Assembly (NCBI RefSeq): GCF_014596745.1
Contig: NZ_JABTCF010000009.1
Span: 35,646 to 99,645 of the forward strand
Direction of reading: 5' to 3'
DNA from: Maribacter aquimaris
GTDB taxonomy: Bacteria; Bacteroidota; Bacteroidia; Flavobacteriales; Flavobacteriaceae
Length of the DNA: 64,000 bases
Shown here: positions 35,119-44,599 of the stretch, one piece after another
Layout of the letters: the number at the start of each line of letters is the position of its first letter
Position numbering within the stretch: the first letter of the stretch is position 1
Translations under genes and position numbers: made by a program
The notes under the pieces: generated by a model
Told to the model about the DNA's origin: nothing
The model's database searches: none
The model's input: only the letters and a program-made list of their open reading frames with translations

Positions 35119-35189
35119 CCTAGATAACCAATAATGATGACCTAGGTAACCAAGGTTACACTTGAACATGAGGCTTGAAAGTACCTTTA
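35119..35189 (+). promoter_or_regulatory. dps promoter with tandem upstream sites
   Basis: CCTAGATAACCAA (35119-35131) and CCTAGGTAACCAA (35141-35153) are direct repeats 22 bp apart, two helical turns. The second is part of an inverted repeat GTAACC-AA-GGTTAC (35146-35159). TTG (35162-35164) and TACCTTTA (35182-35189) follow as a weak promoter. The layout suits an activator such as an OxyR-type protein. Confidence 0.45.
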
Positions 35190-35209
35190 CACCTATAAAA
35201 CATAAACAT

Positions 35210-35686
35210 ATGGAAACCTTGGAAGTAACATCAGTAAAAACACAGGATTATAAAACTACAATATCCAAAGCCCTAAATGCACTCTTATCCGATGCACAAA
35301 TCTACAATATGAATTTGAGGGGATTGCATTGGAATATAAAAGGAAGAAACTTCTTCTTATTACATGAAAAATATGAGGAATTGTACAATGAGGCTGACGA
35401 AATGATCGATGAAATCGCAGAACGTATTTTGGCCGTTGGCTCAAGCCCCCTGCATACCTATGAGGATTATTTAGCCAACAAAACCCTTGAGGTCGCAAAG
35501 CACGTGTCCGATGGGGAAGAGGGTGCTGCATTGGTATTGGGAAATTTGAAATTGCTATTGCGAAAAGAGCGGGAAATATTGGAAAAAGCCTCTGAAAGTT
35601 CCGATGAAGCCACTGCCAATTTGGTAAGTGATTTCATTTCCACACAAGAGAAACACATTTGGATGCTCGAGTCCTTCTTAAGTTAA
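35210..35686 (+). CDS. dps: Dps-family ferritin-like protein
   Basis: The 158-residue protein from METLEVTS (35210) has the Dps ferroxidase signature NLRGLHWNIKGRNFFLLHEKYEELYNEADEMIDEIAERI with the conserved His, Asp and Glu. Dps forms 12-mers that store iron and protect DNA from peroxide. The upstream ATG at 35168 lies before the predicted -7 box and is unlikely. Tandem repeats upstream suggest stress control; a terminator follows. Confidence 0.94.
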   Translation: METLEVTSVKTQDYKTTISKALNALLSDAQIYNMNLRGLHWNIKGRNFFLLHEKYEELYNEADEMIDEIAERILAVGSSPLHTYEDYLANKTLEVAKHVSDGEEGAALVLGNLKLLLRKEREILEKASESSDEATANLVSDFISTQEKHIWMLESFLS

Positions 35687-35703
35687 GTTAGGAGCGCATC
35701 CAT

Positions 35704-35740
35704 AAAAAAAAGCAAGAACAGATTGTTCTTGCTTTTTTTG
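35704..35740 (+). terminator. Terminator of dps
   Basis: AAAGCAAGAACA (ending 35720), loop GAT, TGTTCTTGCTTTTTTT (from 35724) form a perfect stem with A and T runs on both sides. It probably acts in both directions, also closing the converging YhdH gene. Confidence 0.92.
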
Positions 35741-35820
35741 TTATTTACCTAAGTGCTTCTTAAAAAATTGGGGGGCTAACTCCTAGGTCTTCTTCATTGG
35801 TCATTTACATGACTGCCCAT

Positions 35821-36822
35821 CTACACTCCCATATTGATCACCGTTCTTCCCTTTAATTTTCCAGCAAGCATTAGGTCGATCTTTTCATCCAATTCTTTCA
35901 ATGTTATTTCAGTACTGGTATCCGCCAATGTTTCGGGTTTCCAATCCTTGGCCAATTTTTTCCACACTTGTTCCCGATAAGCCATTGGATAATCCTGAGA
36001 ATCTATCCCAATCAATGTTACCCCCCTTAAAATAAATGGAAACACTGTCAGTTCAAGCTTGGGCGAAGCCACATTACCGCAGGAAGTAACCACTCCCATC
36101 GGTTGGGTCGCTTTGATAATATTCTCTAAAATAACACCGCCCACCGTATCTATACCACCCGCAAACAAAGGTCTTAACAATGGTTTTTTATCAAAATTCT
36201 CAATTTCGTTACGCAATAGTATTTCTTTGGCCCCCAATTTATGGAGGTAATCACGTTCCGCTTCCTTTCCGGTAATCGCTACTACGGTATATCCCAATTT
36301 ACTCAAAATGGAAACACTTAAAGCTCCAACGCCACCCGTAGCTCCAGAAACAACGATTTTACCATCTTCCGGTTTGACCAATTGCGAAAGTCTTAAAACT
36401 GACATTCCCGCAGTCAAACCCGCCGTACCAATGATCATCGCCTCTTTCATGTCCAAATTTTCAGGCAGTTTAACCACCCAATCTTCAGGAACTCTAATAT
36501 ACTCCCCAAAACCGCCATCGGTATTCATTCCCAAATCATAACTGGTAACAATGACCTTATCCCCAGGCTTAAAACTTTCGGAGTTAGAAGTTACAACCGT
36601 TCCTACCGCATCTACGCCAGGTGTATGCGGATAGTTTCTTGTTACCCCTTTGTTACCACTAGCCGACAAGGCATCCTTATAATTAAGGGCAGAATAATGT
36701 ACTTTTATCAACACATCCCCTTCTGGCAAATCATCTACTGTCCTCATTTTTATTTCCCGTACATAGGCTCCATCTTTCTCTTCAACTACAAACGCTTTGA
36801 ACGTAATGGTGTTTAGCTTCAT
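35821..36822 (-). CDS. YhdH/AcuI-type NADPH-dependent medium-chain oxidoreductase
   Basis: The 333-residue MDR protein fits the YhdH/YhfP family: SALNYKDALSASGNKGVTRNYPHTPGVDAVGTV, NADPH loop VSGATGGVGALSVSILSKLGY, and C-terminal LMLAGKLKGRTVINMG. AcuI relatives reduce acrylyl-CoA, a toxic product of DMSP breakdown in marine bacteria; YhdH-like members may take other enones. The substrate is inferred. It is divergent from an HxlR regulator, which probably controls it. Confidence 0.88.
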   Translation of the reverse strand: MKLNTITFKAFVVEEKDGAYVREIKMRTVDDLPEGDVLIKVHYSALNYKDALSASGNKGVTRNYPHTPGVDAVGTVVTSNSESFKPGDKVIVTSYDLGMNTDGGFGEYIRVPEDWVVKLPENLDMKEAMIIGTAGLTAGMSVLRLSQLVKPEDGKIVVSGATGGVGALSVSILSKLGYTVVAITGKEAERDYLHKLGAKEILLRNEIENFDKKPLLRPLFAGGIDTVGGVILENIIKATQPMGVVTSCGNVASPKLELTVFPFILRGVTLIGIDSQDYPMAYREQVWKKLAKDWKPETLADTSTEITLKELDEKIDLMLAGKLKGRTVINMGV

Positions 36823-36844
36823 CTTTAGTATATTTAAAAACCCT

Positions 36845-36860
36845 TATATTTGGCAAATAT
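36845..36860. promoter_or_regulatory. Palindrome between yhdH-like gene and hxlR gene
   Basis: ATATTTG-G-CAAATAT (36846-36860) is a perfect 15-bp palindrome. Its left arm is also part of a plus-strand -7 box TATATTTG (36845-36852) directed toward the HxlR gene. Two ACTTAC repeats 13 bp apart lie further downstream. It is a candidate HxlR operator. Confidence 0.45.
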
Positions 36861-36960
36861 CAACATAAAAGCATTAATTGTCAACAACTTACAAATTATA
36901 CACTTACGAACATTTAGTTCCGAATTGAACATTTTCAACGCTTTGAAGACAGAAAAAAAA

Positions 36961-37281
36961 ATGGAAAAAAGTTATTGCCCGATCGATACGTTTGTAAATG
37001 TGGTTAAAGGAAAAAGAAAAGCTACCATTATTCTTCACCTTTTTCAAGGCAACAAAAGATATAATGAATTGGCTAAATTGTTGACCGATATTAGTGAACG
37101 AATGCTCACCAAACAGCTTAAGGAATTGGAAGAGGATGGTTTAATAGACCGAAAAGCATATCCCGAAGTCCCACCACGTGTGGAATATAGCTTAACGGAC
37201 CTGGGCAGGGAGATCCACCCGGTTCTAAAAGGAATGTACAAGGGCGGAATCCTTTTTGAAAAAAGTATTGAAAATTCCTGA
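36961..37281 (+). CDS. HxlR-family transcriptional regulator
   Basis: The 106-residue winged-helix protein has CPIDTFVNVVKGKRKATIILHLFQGNKRYNELAKLL and ISERMLTKQLKELEEDGLIDRKAYPEVPPRVEYSLTDLG, standard for HxlR. Cys6 is where many members sense electrophiles or oxidants. I choose the ATG at 36961; an upstream frame lacks family support. It is divergent from the YhdH-like reductase, so an aldehyde/enone or quinone response is a reasonable guess. Confidence 0.9.
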   Translation: MEKSYCPIDTFVNVVKGKRKATIILHLFQGNKRYNELAKLLTDISERMLTKQLKELEEDGLIDRKAYPEVPPRVEYSLTDLGREIHPVLKGMYKGGILFEKSIENS

Positions 37282-37335
37282 ATCGTTACCTTCGTACTAC
37301 ACGAAAGGTTAGGCAACTTCTTTTTCTAGCCGTAC

Positions 37336-38430
37336 CTACCATTCTATATTTTCATCGATAAACTGAATAAGGCCTTGGGACAACTCCTTCTGCTCGGCTA
37401 TATTCGGATGCCCGGAAGTATCTTTATATGGTGCAAAATGGGTGTATATCATCGGATCATTCATCATGTCAACAGCCCGTTCAACATATCCGGGCCATTT
37501 AGAGCCTTCTTTGGTAGCATCCATACTTCCCAACATACAGATAATATGTGCCTTGGGATATACTTTTCGGATGTTACGTACAAATTGTGCATACGCATCC
37601 ACTATAAACTCCTCGGAGGGCGGTTGGGTGCCAAATTTAGCCTTGAATTCCGCATGATCAGGCATCCCTACCAACCAGGAATCGTTCTGCATCAAATTGA
37701 TTACTACAATATCGGGAGTGTAATTTGAAAAATCCCATGTACTTGTCGGGTCTTCGGGATCCAACCTATCATAGATTTCAGGCATTATCAATGGAAACCA
37801 ACTGATGGTAATCCCAATACCACTTCTGCATATGCAGCTATATTCCGCATCAAAATATTTTGCCGTTAATCGTGCATAACTACGATAATTGTTGGTATAC
37901 GTACTATCTGGGGAATCCGAACCCGAAGTATCCTCAACAGCATAGCCCGCCGTAATGGAATTACCGTAAAATTCGATTTTTCTTTTCTTGGGTACTGGTT
38001 TGGGTAATACGGCCGCTTTCCCTTCTATACTAAAACCATAAAATAGGGTCTTTCCCCGATTCCATTCGGTTCTTTTAAAAATCTCTATGGTATGTTTCCC
38101 TTTTGATAATCCAGATGCCAAAGGATAGGGTCTTTTAATCGTATCGGGACGCAAAATAAATGGCGCCTCATCATCAATGATCACGTTGTAATAATTATCC
38201 CCTTCTTCATCTTGCATGATCGCTTCGATCGATCTCCCCTCAAAATTCATTTTCATCGAAGTTCCTGACCAATACAATACCGCAGCCCCACTTTTTGTCG
38301 TATCGATCCTCCCTTCGTACTGTATTTTTGAATGGGAGTAATCCACTACCTCTACTTTCTTAGTACTCGAACAAGCCGCAATGACCCATAGTCCCAATAA
38401 TACGAAAATGCTTCTTTTTCTTGCCAACAT
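37336..38430 (-). CDS. CE2-like SGNH/GDSL carbohydrate esterase lipoprotein
   Basis: From MLARKRS (38430) the protein is 364 residues with a lipobox (LWVIAAC). An N-terminal jelly-roll domain (residues 30-130, ending KTLFYGFSIEG) precedes an SGNH domain with the nucleophile Ser in FYGNSITAGY and a catalytic His in SGHPN. This domain order is that of CE2 acetyl esterases, which deacetylate plant or algal polysaccharides. It lies 70 bp after the YcaQ-like gene and near the alginate lyases, so acetylated alginate or xylan is a possible target. Confidence 0.82.
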   Translation of the reverse strand: MLARKRSIFVLLGLWVIAACSSTKKVEVVDYSHSKIQYEGRIDTTKSGAAVLYWSGTSMKMNFEGRSIEAIMQDEEGDNYYNVIIDDEAPFILRPDTIKRPYPLASGLSKGKHTIEIFKRTEWNRGKTLFYGFSIEGKAAVLPKPVPKKRKIEFYGNSITAGYAVEDTSGSDSPDSTYTNNYRSYARLTAKYFDAEYSCICRSGIGITISWFPLIMPEIYDRLDPEDPTSTWDFSNYTPDIVVINLMQNDSWLVGMPDHAEFKAKFGTQPPSEEFIVDAYAQFVRNIRKVYPKAHIICMLGSMDATKEGSKWPGYVERAVDMMNDPMIYTHFAPYKDTSGHPNIAEQKELSQGLIQFIDENIEW

Positions 38431-38500
38431 CCTTTTTGTATGCGTATTTAATTCAATAATCCATTCTTGGAAATCCGTTGTACTCCCTAAAAAAAGCAAG

Positions 38501-39715
38501 TTACTCCAAAGAAACCATTTGGTCAATCGATTTTTGGAATATGCGTTTAAAATTAGTCGGACTAACGGCGTAAAGCTGTATGGTTTTACATTCATTGAAT
38601 TGCTTAAAAGCCGTCAACTCCTTAATAAATGCCGCTACAAAATCTTCAATATCAGTAAGTTCTGGCTCTAAAAAAATCGAATGGATATGGAGTACGGAAC
38701 TTTTCCTGTCCGCCTTACAGTCCATACGGGCCATCAACCTACCCTTCCACAGTATCGGAAGAACAAAATATCCGAATTTTCGTTTTGGTCCGGGCACATA
38801 ACATTCGAGTAAATAGTCGAAACCAAACAGCTGCTTTGTGCGTTTACGCTGAATAAGAAGATTATCAAAAGGTGATAATATTTTGAGTTTACTTTGACCC
38901 AAGGGTCTGTTCAAGAGCTCTAGTGATGTTGCTAAGGCATAGTAAACGGTATTGTTGACCATAATTTGGAGTACTTCCCCATTCAAGGTCATTTCTTCCA
39001 AGGTATGGCACACCTGCTGCTTGGTGTTCTTTAACAAATAGGTTATTTCAGAAGCTAGTCCCAAACCGTTTGCCCCAAGGAATCGGGTAATCAAAAAACG
39101 TGCATATTCGGCTTCACCCGGCATGGTCGTATCTACATGTTCGGGCAATACCCGTTCGGTCAGGTCATAGATTTTGTGAAAATTATTTCTGGATGAAACC
39201 ATGAGCTCGCCTTGCATATACAAATTCTCTAAGGCCTGTTTGGCCAACTTAGTCTCCCAAGCCCCTAATTTATTGCCTTTGTGACTAAAGTCCTTGGCCA
39301 TCAAAGGTCCTTCATCAGCTATTCTACGAAGTATCGACTGCATTAACCGTTCGTTACGTTTATACCAATGGTTCTCCTTTCCCGTTGCAATAGCCTGTTT
39401 TCTTGGCAAGCTAAAACGAAAATCCTTCATTGGTAAATAGGCCGCCGCATGGGACCAATATTCGAAAATCCGTTTTTGCCCCATCAACGTTTCAAGGTGG
39501 GTTGTTTTATATCGAGGGTTACGACTATACAGGGTATGGTGATGTGCCCGTTGAACGGCCGATATTGTGTCGATCTGTATATACCCAAGATGCTCAATGG
39601 CATTTAAGGTTGCATCCAAGGCATTCCCTTGGTGTTTTATCGGTGGGACCCTTTGGGACAGTAACACCAATTTTCTCGCTTGTTGAATCGTAAGTGCTTC
39701 CAAATTCTTGGTCAT
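38501..39715 (-). CDS. YcaQ/AlkZ-family winged-helix DNA glycosylase
   Basis: The 404-residue protein opens TIQQARKLVLLSQRVPP and has GYIQIDTISAVQRAHHHTLYSRNPRY; the QxD in that loop corresponds to the catalytic motif of E. coli YcaQ-type enzymes. SHAAAYLPMKDFRF and FDNLLIQRKRTKQLFGFDYLLECY are also family marks. Members unhook DNA interstrand crosslinks. It has no obvious partner here; the esterase after it reads from its own start. Confidence 0.88.
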   Translation of the reverse strand: MTKNLEALTIQQARKLVLLSQRVPPIKHQGNALDATLNAIEHLGYIQIDTISAVQRAHHHTLYSRNPRYKTTHLETLMGQKRIFEYWSHAAAYLPMKDFRFSLPRKQAIATGKENHWYKRNERLMQSILRRIADEGPLMAKDFSHKGNKLGAWETKLAKQALENLYMQGELMVSSRNNFHKIYDLTERVLPEHVDTTMPGEAEYARFLITRFLGANGLGLASEITYLLKNTKQQVCHTLEEMTLNGEVLQIMVNNTVYYALATSLELLNRPLGQSKLKILSPFDNLLIQRKRTKQLFGFDYLLECYVPGPKRKFGYFVLPILWKGRLMARMDCKADRKSSVLHIHSIFLEPELTDIEDFVAAFIKELTAFKQFNECKTIQLYAVSPTNFKRIFQKSIDQMVSLE

Positions 39716-39789
39716 TGAATACTTCTTGCAGTAGCAATATAATGATTGTTATTGCTTCCCGCTACAACTCCAGGCACTTAAACTTGCCT

Positions 39790-42048
39790 CTAATCCAAAT
39801 CAACAAAACAATGCTCCCCTGGCACAAGCTCAACGGTAGTCATGTTTTTATTTCTTTTCTTTCCTTTTTTAAAGGTTAGGGTTGTTTTTGAATCCCCCAG
39901 CAACCGCGCTTCCAGTTTGTTCCCTTGTAATGAAATATAGAGGTCCGTTTCTTGGGAAGCCTGAATGGTAAGCTGCTCAAGTTTTACTTCCCTTATTCCG
40001 AAGAGGAAGGCTTCATCCCCTTTATGGATGACATTTGCACTTGATCCTTCCAGCTGCCATTTACCATCATTCACCACCCAATCATTGAGCAAGACCTGCT
40101 GCTTGGTTTCATCAATACGATTACTATAACCTTTGTATGGAAAAATTAGGGTCAGGAAGTTGAAATCCCCTTTCTTAGCTTTGGAGACCACTGTCCAATT
40201 CTTACCACGGGCCCCTAAGGTCATTGCCGTATCCACCCCATTCAATTGAAGTATATCACAACCTGCCGCATCCGGAAAAGAGGCCCGTAAGATTTTTGGG
40301 GCCAATTCGGTAGTATAATGTCCCTGCCAGATTTGTTTGTAATCGTGGGCTCCATTCGATTGGAAATTGTCCTTGACAATCCAGAATTCATCCTTACAAT
40401 AAACAACCTGCCTTGTATAGGCAACATCCTTTGTTTCGAACCCATCATGACTTCCCACAAAGAGATCGAACGATTCATTACTTTCCCATGCGATTACTTT
40501 CGGATGCGGTAATTCCTTAAACTTACCAAATCCACTCCCTCCTTTATTGGAAGTCCATTGCTTACCCTGTAATTCATCATCAATAAGGGCCACATTTTTC
40601 ACCATTGAATTTTTGAACAGTTCAAAATCTTCAAGGGAGTAACGTACCTGGTAGTTGGGCAAAACAACCTGACCGTTGGCAATCGCCTGTATTCCCAACA
40701 TATCGCCATGTTGGTGGTCCGGTTTATCAGCATCCAATCCGGCACTGACCACCATCATTTTATCATTGGGCTCCCACCCTTGCCTCATGATGTAATAGTG
40801 GGTATCCTCTAAAGCAAGTGAACCGTAGGATGGTCGATTTTTCCCAATATCCCTTAATTGTTCTACTTGCTGATTACTTAAAAACCAATACATGCCTTCA
40901 TCGACCTTATCTGTCGCAAAGTATCCGAATTCAGGATCGTTGAACAAAACATACCCGAGTGTCATTGCCCCTGAGATATCATTTTTTTCCGCCCATGGAA
41001 TTTCAGTATCATCCTGAAGTACAGGAGCACTCTTGTCCGGATACGCAATTTTTACAAGGGTACTGAACAGGGACTTGAGTTTTTGCTCCCAAGTTTCAGC
41101 AACGGTTATCTTATTGATTTGAGCCAATTGATACACATAGAAATAATTGTTGATATCGCTCATATGATAATGTACTGACCTTTCGAACTGGAATCCATCC
41201 GGATTGATCTCTTTATCCAAATGCTCGCTTAACCTCAACATTGCCCTATCGTACCATTTATCGGTACCTTCAAAATCACGAAACAGAATCGACAAAACGG
41301 CTAAACCTGACATTCCCTTGGTTTGGTGATTGCCTGGCACAAACCCTTCATTACGTTCGTATAAATGTTGGCCATGTTGCAATAAGGTCGCAACCGTCTG
41401 TAACTGGTCTGCATCGGTATATGCTGGTTCACTTAAGAACATATTATGGATCCAAAGCCAATTCGAGATCCGATAACCAGAACGAAAGGCTTCATAAATG
41501 CCATTTCCATCTTCGATTTTTTCATAATCGCCCGACTCCAACGCCGTATTCATGGACTTCATCTGATTCACAAAATACTTGATGTATTTGGGATCCCTAC
41601 CCTCATTAAAATACAGCAAAGCTAGGTCTACCATTTTATGCTGCCTTGCCAAATGACGTAACGCATACGCATTTACAGGCTCCCCATTCAAATAATCAAA
41701 AGGCAATACCCACTGGGTGACGGCAGGGTATTTATTAAAGTGATCCATGGCCCTGGCTTTATGCGCAGCTTCATTCCCATAAAGCGTATTGTAGGTCTCA
41801 AGACGACCATCAAACCCTTTGTAATCATAAAAGAAACGTTCCGAAAAACGTTCCCGAAAATATGCGGCCAGCGATTCCGTTGTTATTTCCCCGTTTGCCT
41901 GTAATTGTCCACGCGTCTCGGGTTTCAAATAATCGGCAAGCGTTTCGATGTCCAATACCCGTTGATCAGGTAGTACCTGCGCCTTGACTTCTGAATGAAC
42001 AAGAGTCAAAAAAAGAAGTAAAAGACCTAGTCGTTGATAGCACTTCAT
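39790..42048 (-). CDS. PL17 alginate lyase (oligoalginate lyase type)
   Basis: The 752-residue enzyme has a signal peptide (LGLLLLFLTLVHSEVKA) and no lipobox, so it is periplasmic. The N-terminal alpha/alpha toroid contains NHQTKGMSGLAVLS near residue 238 and the tyrosine region VHYHMSDINNYFYVYQL near 296; the C-terminal half is a heparinase II/III-like beta-sandwich (DKPDHQHGDMLGIQAIANG near 450). PL17 enzymes cut alginate oligomers exolytically to unsaturated monomers, which become DEH. It begins one base after the PL6 stop, so it is translationally coupled. Confidence 0.93.
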   Translation of the reverse strand: MKCYQRLGLLLLFLTLVHSEVKAQVLPDQRVLDIETLADYLKPETRGQLQANGEITTESLAAYFRERFSERFFYDYKGFDGRLETYNTLYGNEAAHKARAMDHFNKYPAVTQWVLPFDYLNGEPVNAYALRHLARQHKMVDLALLYFNEGRDPKYIKYFVNQMKSMNTALESGDYEKIEDGNGIYEAFRSGYRISNWLWIHNMFLSEPAYTDADQLQTVATLLQHGQHLYERNEGFVPGNHQTKGMSGLAVLSILFRDFEGTDKWYDRAMLRLSEHLDKEINPDGFQFERSVHYHMSDINNYFYVYQLAQINKITVAETWEQKLKSLFSTLVKIAYPDKSAPVLQDDTEIPWAEKNDISGAMTLGYVLFNDPEFGYFATDKVDEGMYWFLSNQQVEQLRDIGKNRPSYGSLALEDTHYYIMRQGWEPNDKMMVVSAGLDADKPDHQHGDMLGIQAIANGQVVLPNYQVRYSLEDFELFKNSMVKNVALIDDELQGKQWTSNKGGSGFGKFKELPHPKVIAWESNESFDLFVGSHDGFETKDVAYTRQVVYCKDEFWIVKDNFQSNGAHDYKQIWQGHYTTELAPKILRASFPDAAGCDILQLNGVDTAMTLGARGKNWTVVSKAKKGDFNFLTLIFPYKGYSNRIDETKQQVLLNDWVVNDGKWQLEGSSANVIHKGDEAFLFGIREVKLEQLTIQASQETDLYISLQGNKLEARLLGDSKTTLTFKKGKKRNKNMTTVELVPGEHCFVDLD

Positions 42049-42049
42049 A

Positions 42050-44365
42050 TTAATAGAGTAAATTGAGTTTCAGGTTTTCTTCTACCGATATTTTTCCTGA
42101 GTTATTGATTTTATTGTTGGACTGCGTATTGTTCTTCGCTCCCCAAAGTTGGGCTATCAGTTTAACATTATTGTCGACAAATGTGTTTCCTGAAATATCC
42201 ACATTGACGATACCGTAGGTATTCAATAAAATGCCATTTTTCTGCTCTGCCCCACAATTTGAAAACGTACTGTTGTTGACCAACAACGTTCCTCCTACGG
42301 TAGACTCATCATAACCTCCCCGGTAATAATCTATTACATTTTCTTTTACCCCATCGAAATAACAATTCTTAATCGTGATATTTTCCGCATTGTATTCTCC
42401 CTTATCCTCCGTTTCCTCGGATAATTCCATTCCGTTTTGGCAATTCTTAAAGATGGTGTTGTTAAAGGTAATATTTTCCGCAAAGGAGTATTTATACGCT
42501 TTTAGGATATAATCAAACGTTTCGATGTTACAATTTTCAACCGTTAAATCGTATTTGCTGGACATGTTTTCTTTTAGACTGGCAAATGCATATTGTTCCA
42601 TATCCCCGCTAAGGCTCACTCCTTTAAGTGTAAGGTTTCCTTTAGGATTCATTTGGAACAAGGGTGTTCTCATAGCTCCTTTATACAAAAGTGTGGCACC
42701 TCCGTCGGATATACCTGATTGAATGATCAAGGTTTTATCAATATTCAACGAAGAACCGATTTCATAATCACCTGTTTCAAGAGTTATAATATCACCATCT
42801 TGGGCATTTGAAATAACATCTGCCAAGTTCATTGAAGGATTCACCACATGTGTTTTTGGCTCCGCTTTAGACGGATTTGCATCATACCACGTTGGACCAT
42901 AATTGCCATTATCAAAGATAGATGGGGCTTCATTGGGTTTTCCTACGATTGCTCCCACAGCATTATTGTCCTTTCTAGAGACCCCGAACAGGTCTTTTTC
43001 GAATTCATCAAATCCAAAACCATTATAGACGGGTACGTCTGGAAAATCCGTACTAGGCACCCAAATATTTTCACTTAATTCAGTTAAAACAAAGGATTTT
43101 GCCTCAAGTGCATCACTAGGCTCAAAAGCCACACCCTGATTGTTGATGATATTATTTTTGAATTCGATACCATCAAGAAGGTCATGGGCGACAATCGGGG
43201 CTTTGTCCCCTTTCGAATTATAGATAAGGTTATTGGCCACTAGAGTCCTAATTGGTCGGGCAGAACGGATCTCGGAAGCAGGCAATACATCTTTCTGGCT
43301 CACATTGGTTCCAACACCAAATTGCCATGGCGAAGTACAATCGACCCATGAATTATAAGCAACAACGACATCGGTCACTTGTATATACCTGTTTAATGGC
43401 GACTTGGGTATTCCGTTCATTACAGCCAATGGACTCCTAAAATTTTGCCCTCTTAGATTATAGAAATAATTATTGGTCGCTGTATGCCCAGTACCTATTA
43501 ACCTAATTCCACCATAATTCGGGGACACTCCGTCTCCAATGAAGTAATTACCATCGATGGTACAGTAATTTCCATGTCTGGTGACCAAAGAGCCTTCGCT
43601 CTTATAAAATACGTTGTTCCTAAATTCATTGAAGTTTGTTTTACTGGATATAATCTCAACCTCACCGTTACACTTTTCAAACAAATTATTCGCTACCAGC
43701 GTATAACTGGGACACATGGAGGTAAAACTATTACCCAGTTGAATACTCTCGGCGCTGGGTCCTCCTTTCGGTGGTCGTGGACCAAAATGGTTGTTAATGA
43801 TCTTGTGATGGTTGTTTATATTCTGGTTACCGGCCAAATCTACACGTACCGTTGGCCCTCCATTGGACTTACCTGCCAAATAACTATGGTCCAATTGGTT
43901 GTTTCTCCCCTTGAACAAGACCCATAGATCCTTCAGGTTTCGTTGTGGTTTATTAAAGTCTTTGATTACACAATTGGTGACTATGCTATGATTGGCCACG
44001 CTGTCTTTACTCACTGCGTACTCTATTACCGCATTGGAGGGGGAATGACCATTGACAAAGTACAATCCGTCAACGATAAGATAATCGCCCCCTAATTTGA
44101 GGTCAGACTCTCCTTGAATCAAGACTTGTCCCGATGTTTCGGCCCTTAAGGCAATTGGTTTATCCTTTGTGCCACTGGACGTCATGCGGATTTCAACGTC
44201 TTCCCAAACCCCATTGGCGAGTACTATTTCATCACCGGGCTTGGCGTTCGTCAGCGCATTATGCAGCTCGTCTTTGGTAGTGACCATCGAGGAAGATTGG
44301 GTTCCTGAATCTTTACAACTGCTGATTAGAAGAAAAACAAGAGAGAGGATTAAAGAATATTTCAT
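42050..44365 (-). CDS. PL6 alginate lyase, two beta-helix domains, lipoprotein
   Basis: From MKYSLILSLVFLLISSC (44365) this is a 771-residue lipoprotein. The first parallel beta-helix has Lys242 (EVEIISSKTNFNEF) and Arg263 (SLVTRHGN), 21 residues apart, as in the catalytic Lys/Arg pair of PL6 chondroitinase B. NHFGPRPPKGGPSAESIQLG is the PL6 signature loop. A second beta-helix domain fills residues 500-771. It depolymerises alginate (or poly-MG) at the surface or in the periplasm. An upstream frame extension is not supported. A palindromic operator lies about 210 bp upstream. Confidence 0.93.
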   Translation of the reverse strand: MKYSLILSLVFLLISSCKDSGTQSSSMVTTKDELHNALTNAKPGDEIVLANGVWEDVEIRMTSSGTKDKPIALRAETSGQVLIQGESDLKLGGDYLIVDGLYFVNGHSPSNAVIEYAVSKDSVANHSIVTNCVIKDFNKPQRNLKDLWVLFKGRNNQLDHSYLAGKSNGGPTVRVDLAGNQNINNHHKIINNHFGPRPPKGGPSAESIQLGNSFTSMCPSYTLVANNLFEKCNGEVEIISSKTNFNEFRNNVFYKSEGSLVTRHGNYCTIDGNYFIGDGVSPNYGGIRLIGTGHTATNNYFYNLRGQNFRSPLAVMNGIPKSPLNRYIQVTDVVVAYNSWVDCTSPWQFGVGTNVSQKDVLPASEIRSARPIRTLVANNLIYNSKGDKAPIVAHDLLDGIEFKNNIINNQGVAFEPSDALEAKSFVLTELSENIWVPSTDFPDVPVYNGFGFDEFEKDLFGVSRKDNNAVGAIVGKPNEAPSIFDNGNYGPTWYDANPSKAEPKTHVVNPSMNLADVISNAQDGDIITLETGDYEIGSSLNIDKTLIIQSGISDGGATLLYKGAMRTPLFQMNPKGNLTLKGVSLSGDMEQYAFASLKENMSSKYDLTVENCNIETFDYILKAYKYSFAENITFNNTIFKNCQNGMELSEETEDKGEYNAENITIKNCYFDGVKENVIDYYRGGYDESTVGGTLLVNNSTFSNCGAEQKNGILLNTYGIVNVDISGNTFVDNNVKLIAQLWGAKNNTQSNNKINNSGKISVEENLKLNLLY

Positions 44366-44547
44366 GAATTTATATAATTGATTTGTTATGTTTCTTTTTG
44401 ATGATCGGTGACCGCCATTTAAAGCTAGATGAACAACATTAAAGTCGTAACACCTTCTTTTTAAACCAATAGCTGGTATGGGGCTGCTCGGCAACCGCAA
44501 GGGAATGGACTTTAAAACCGATTTATTTACTACGGATATTCTAGAAT

Positions 44548-44592
44548 AAAACATAGGTTTATACGATACACGAAAATTGGTTAACCAATTTT
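44548..44592 (-). promoter_or_regulatory. Alginate-lyase operon operator and possible -7 box
   Basis: AAAATTGGTTAACCAATTTT (44573-44592) is a 20-bp perfect palindrome; its TGGTTAACCA core fits FadR-subfamily GntR sites. On the minus strand TATGTTTT (44555-44548) follows 17 bp later as a near -7 box. The 18-bp core recurs upstream of the PEPCK-like gene. Confidence 0.65.
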
Positions 44593-44599
44593 TATTTTA

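Noticed and set aside
42050..44554. Longer PL6 start at 44554
   Set aside because: It places 63 residues before a good lipoprotein signal peptide and reaches toward the predicted promoter.
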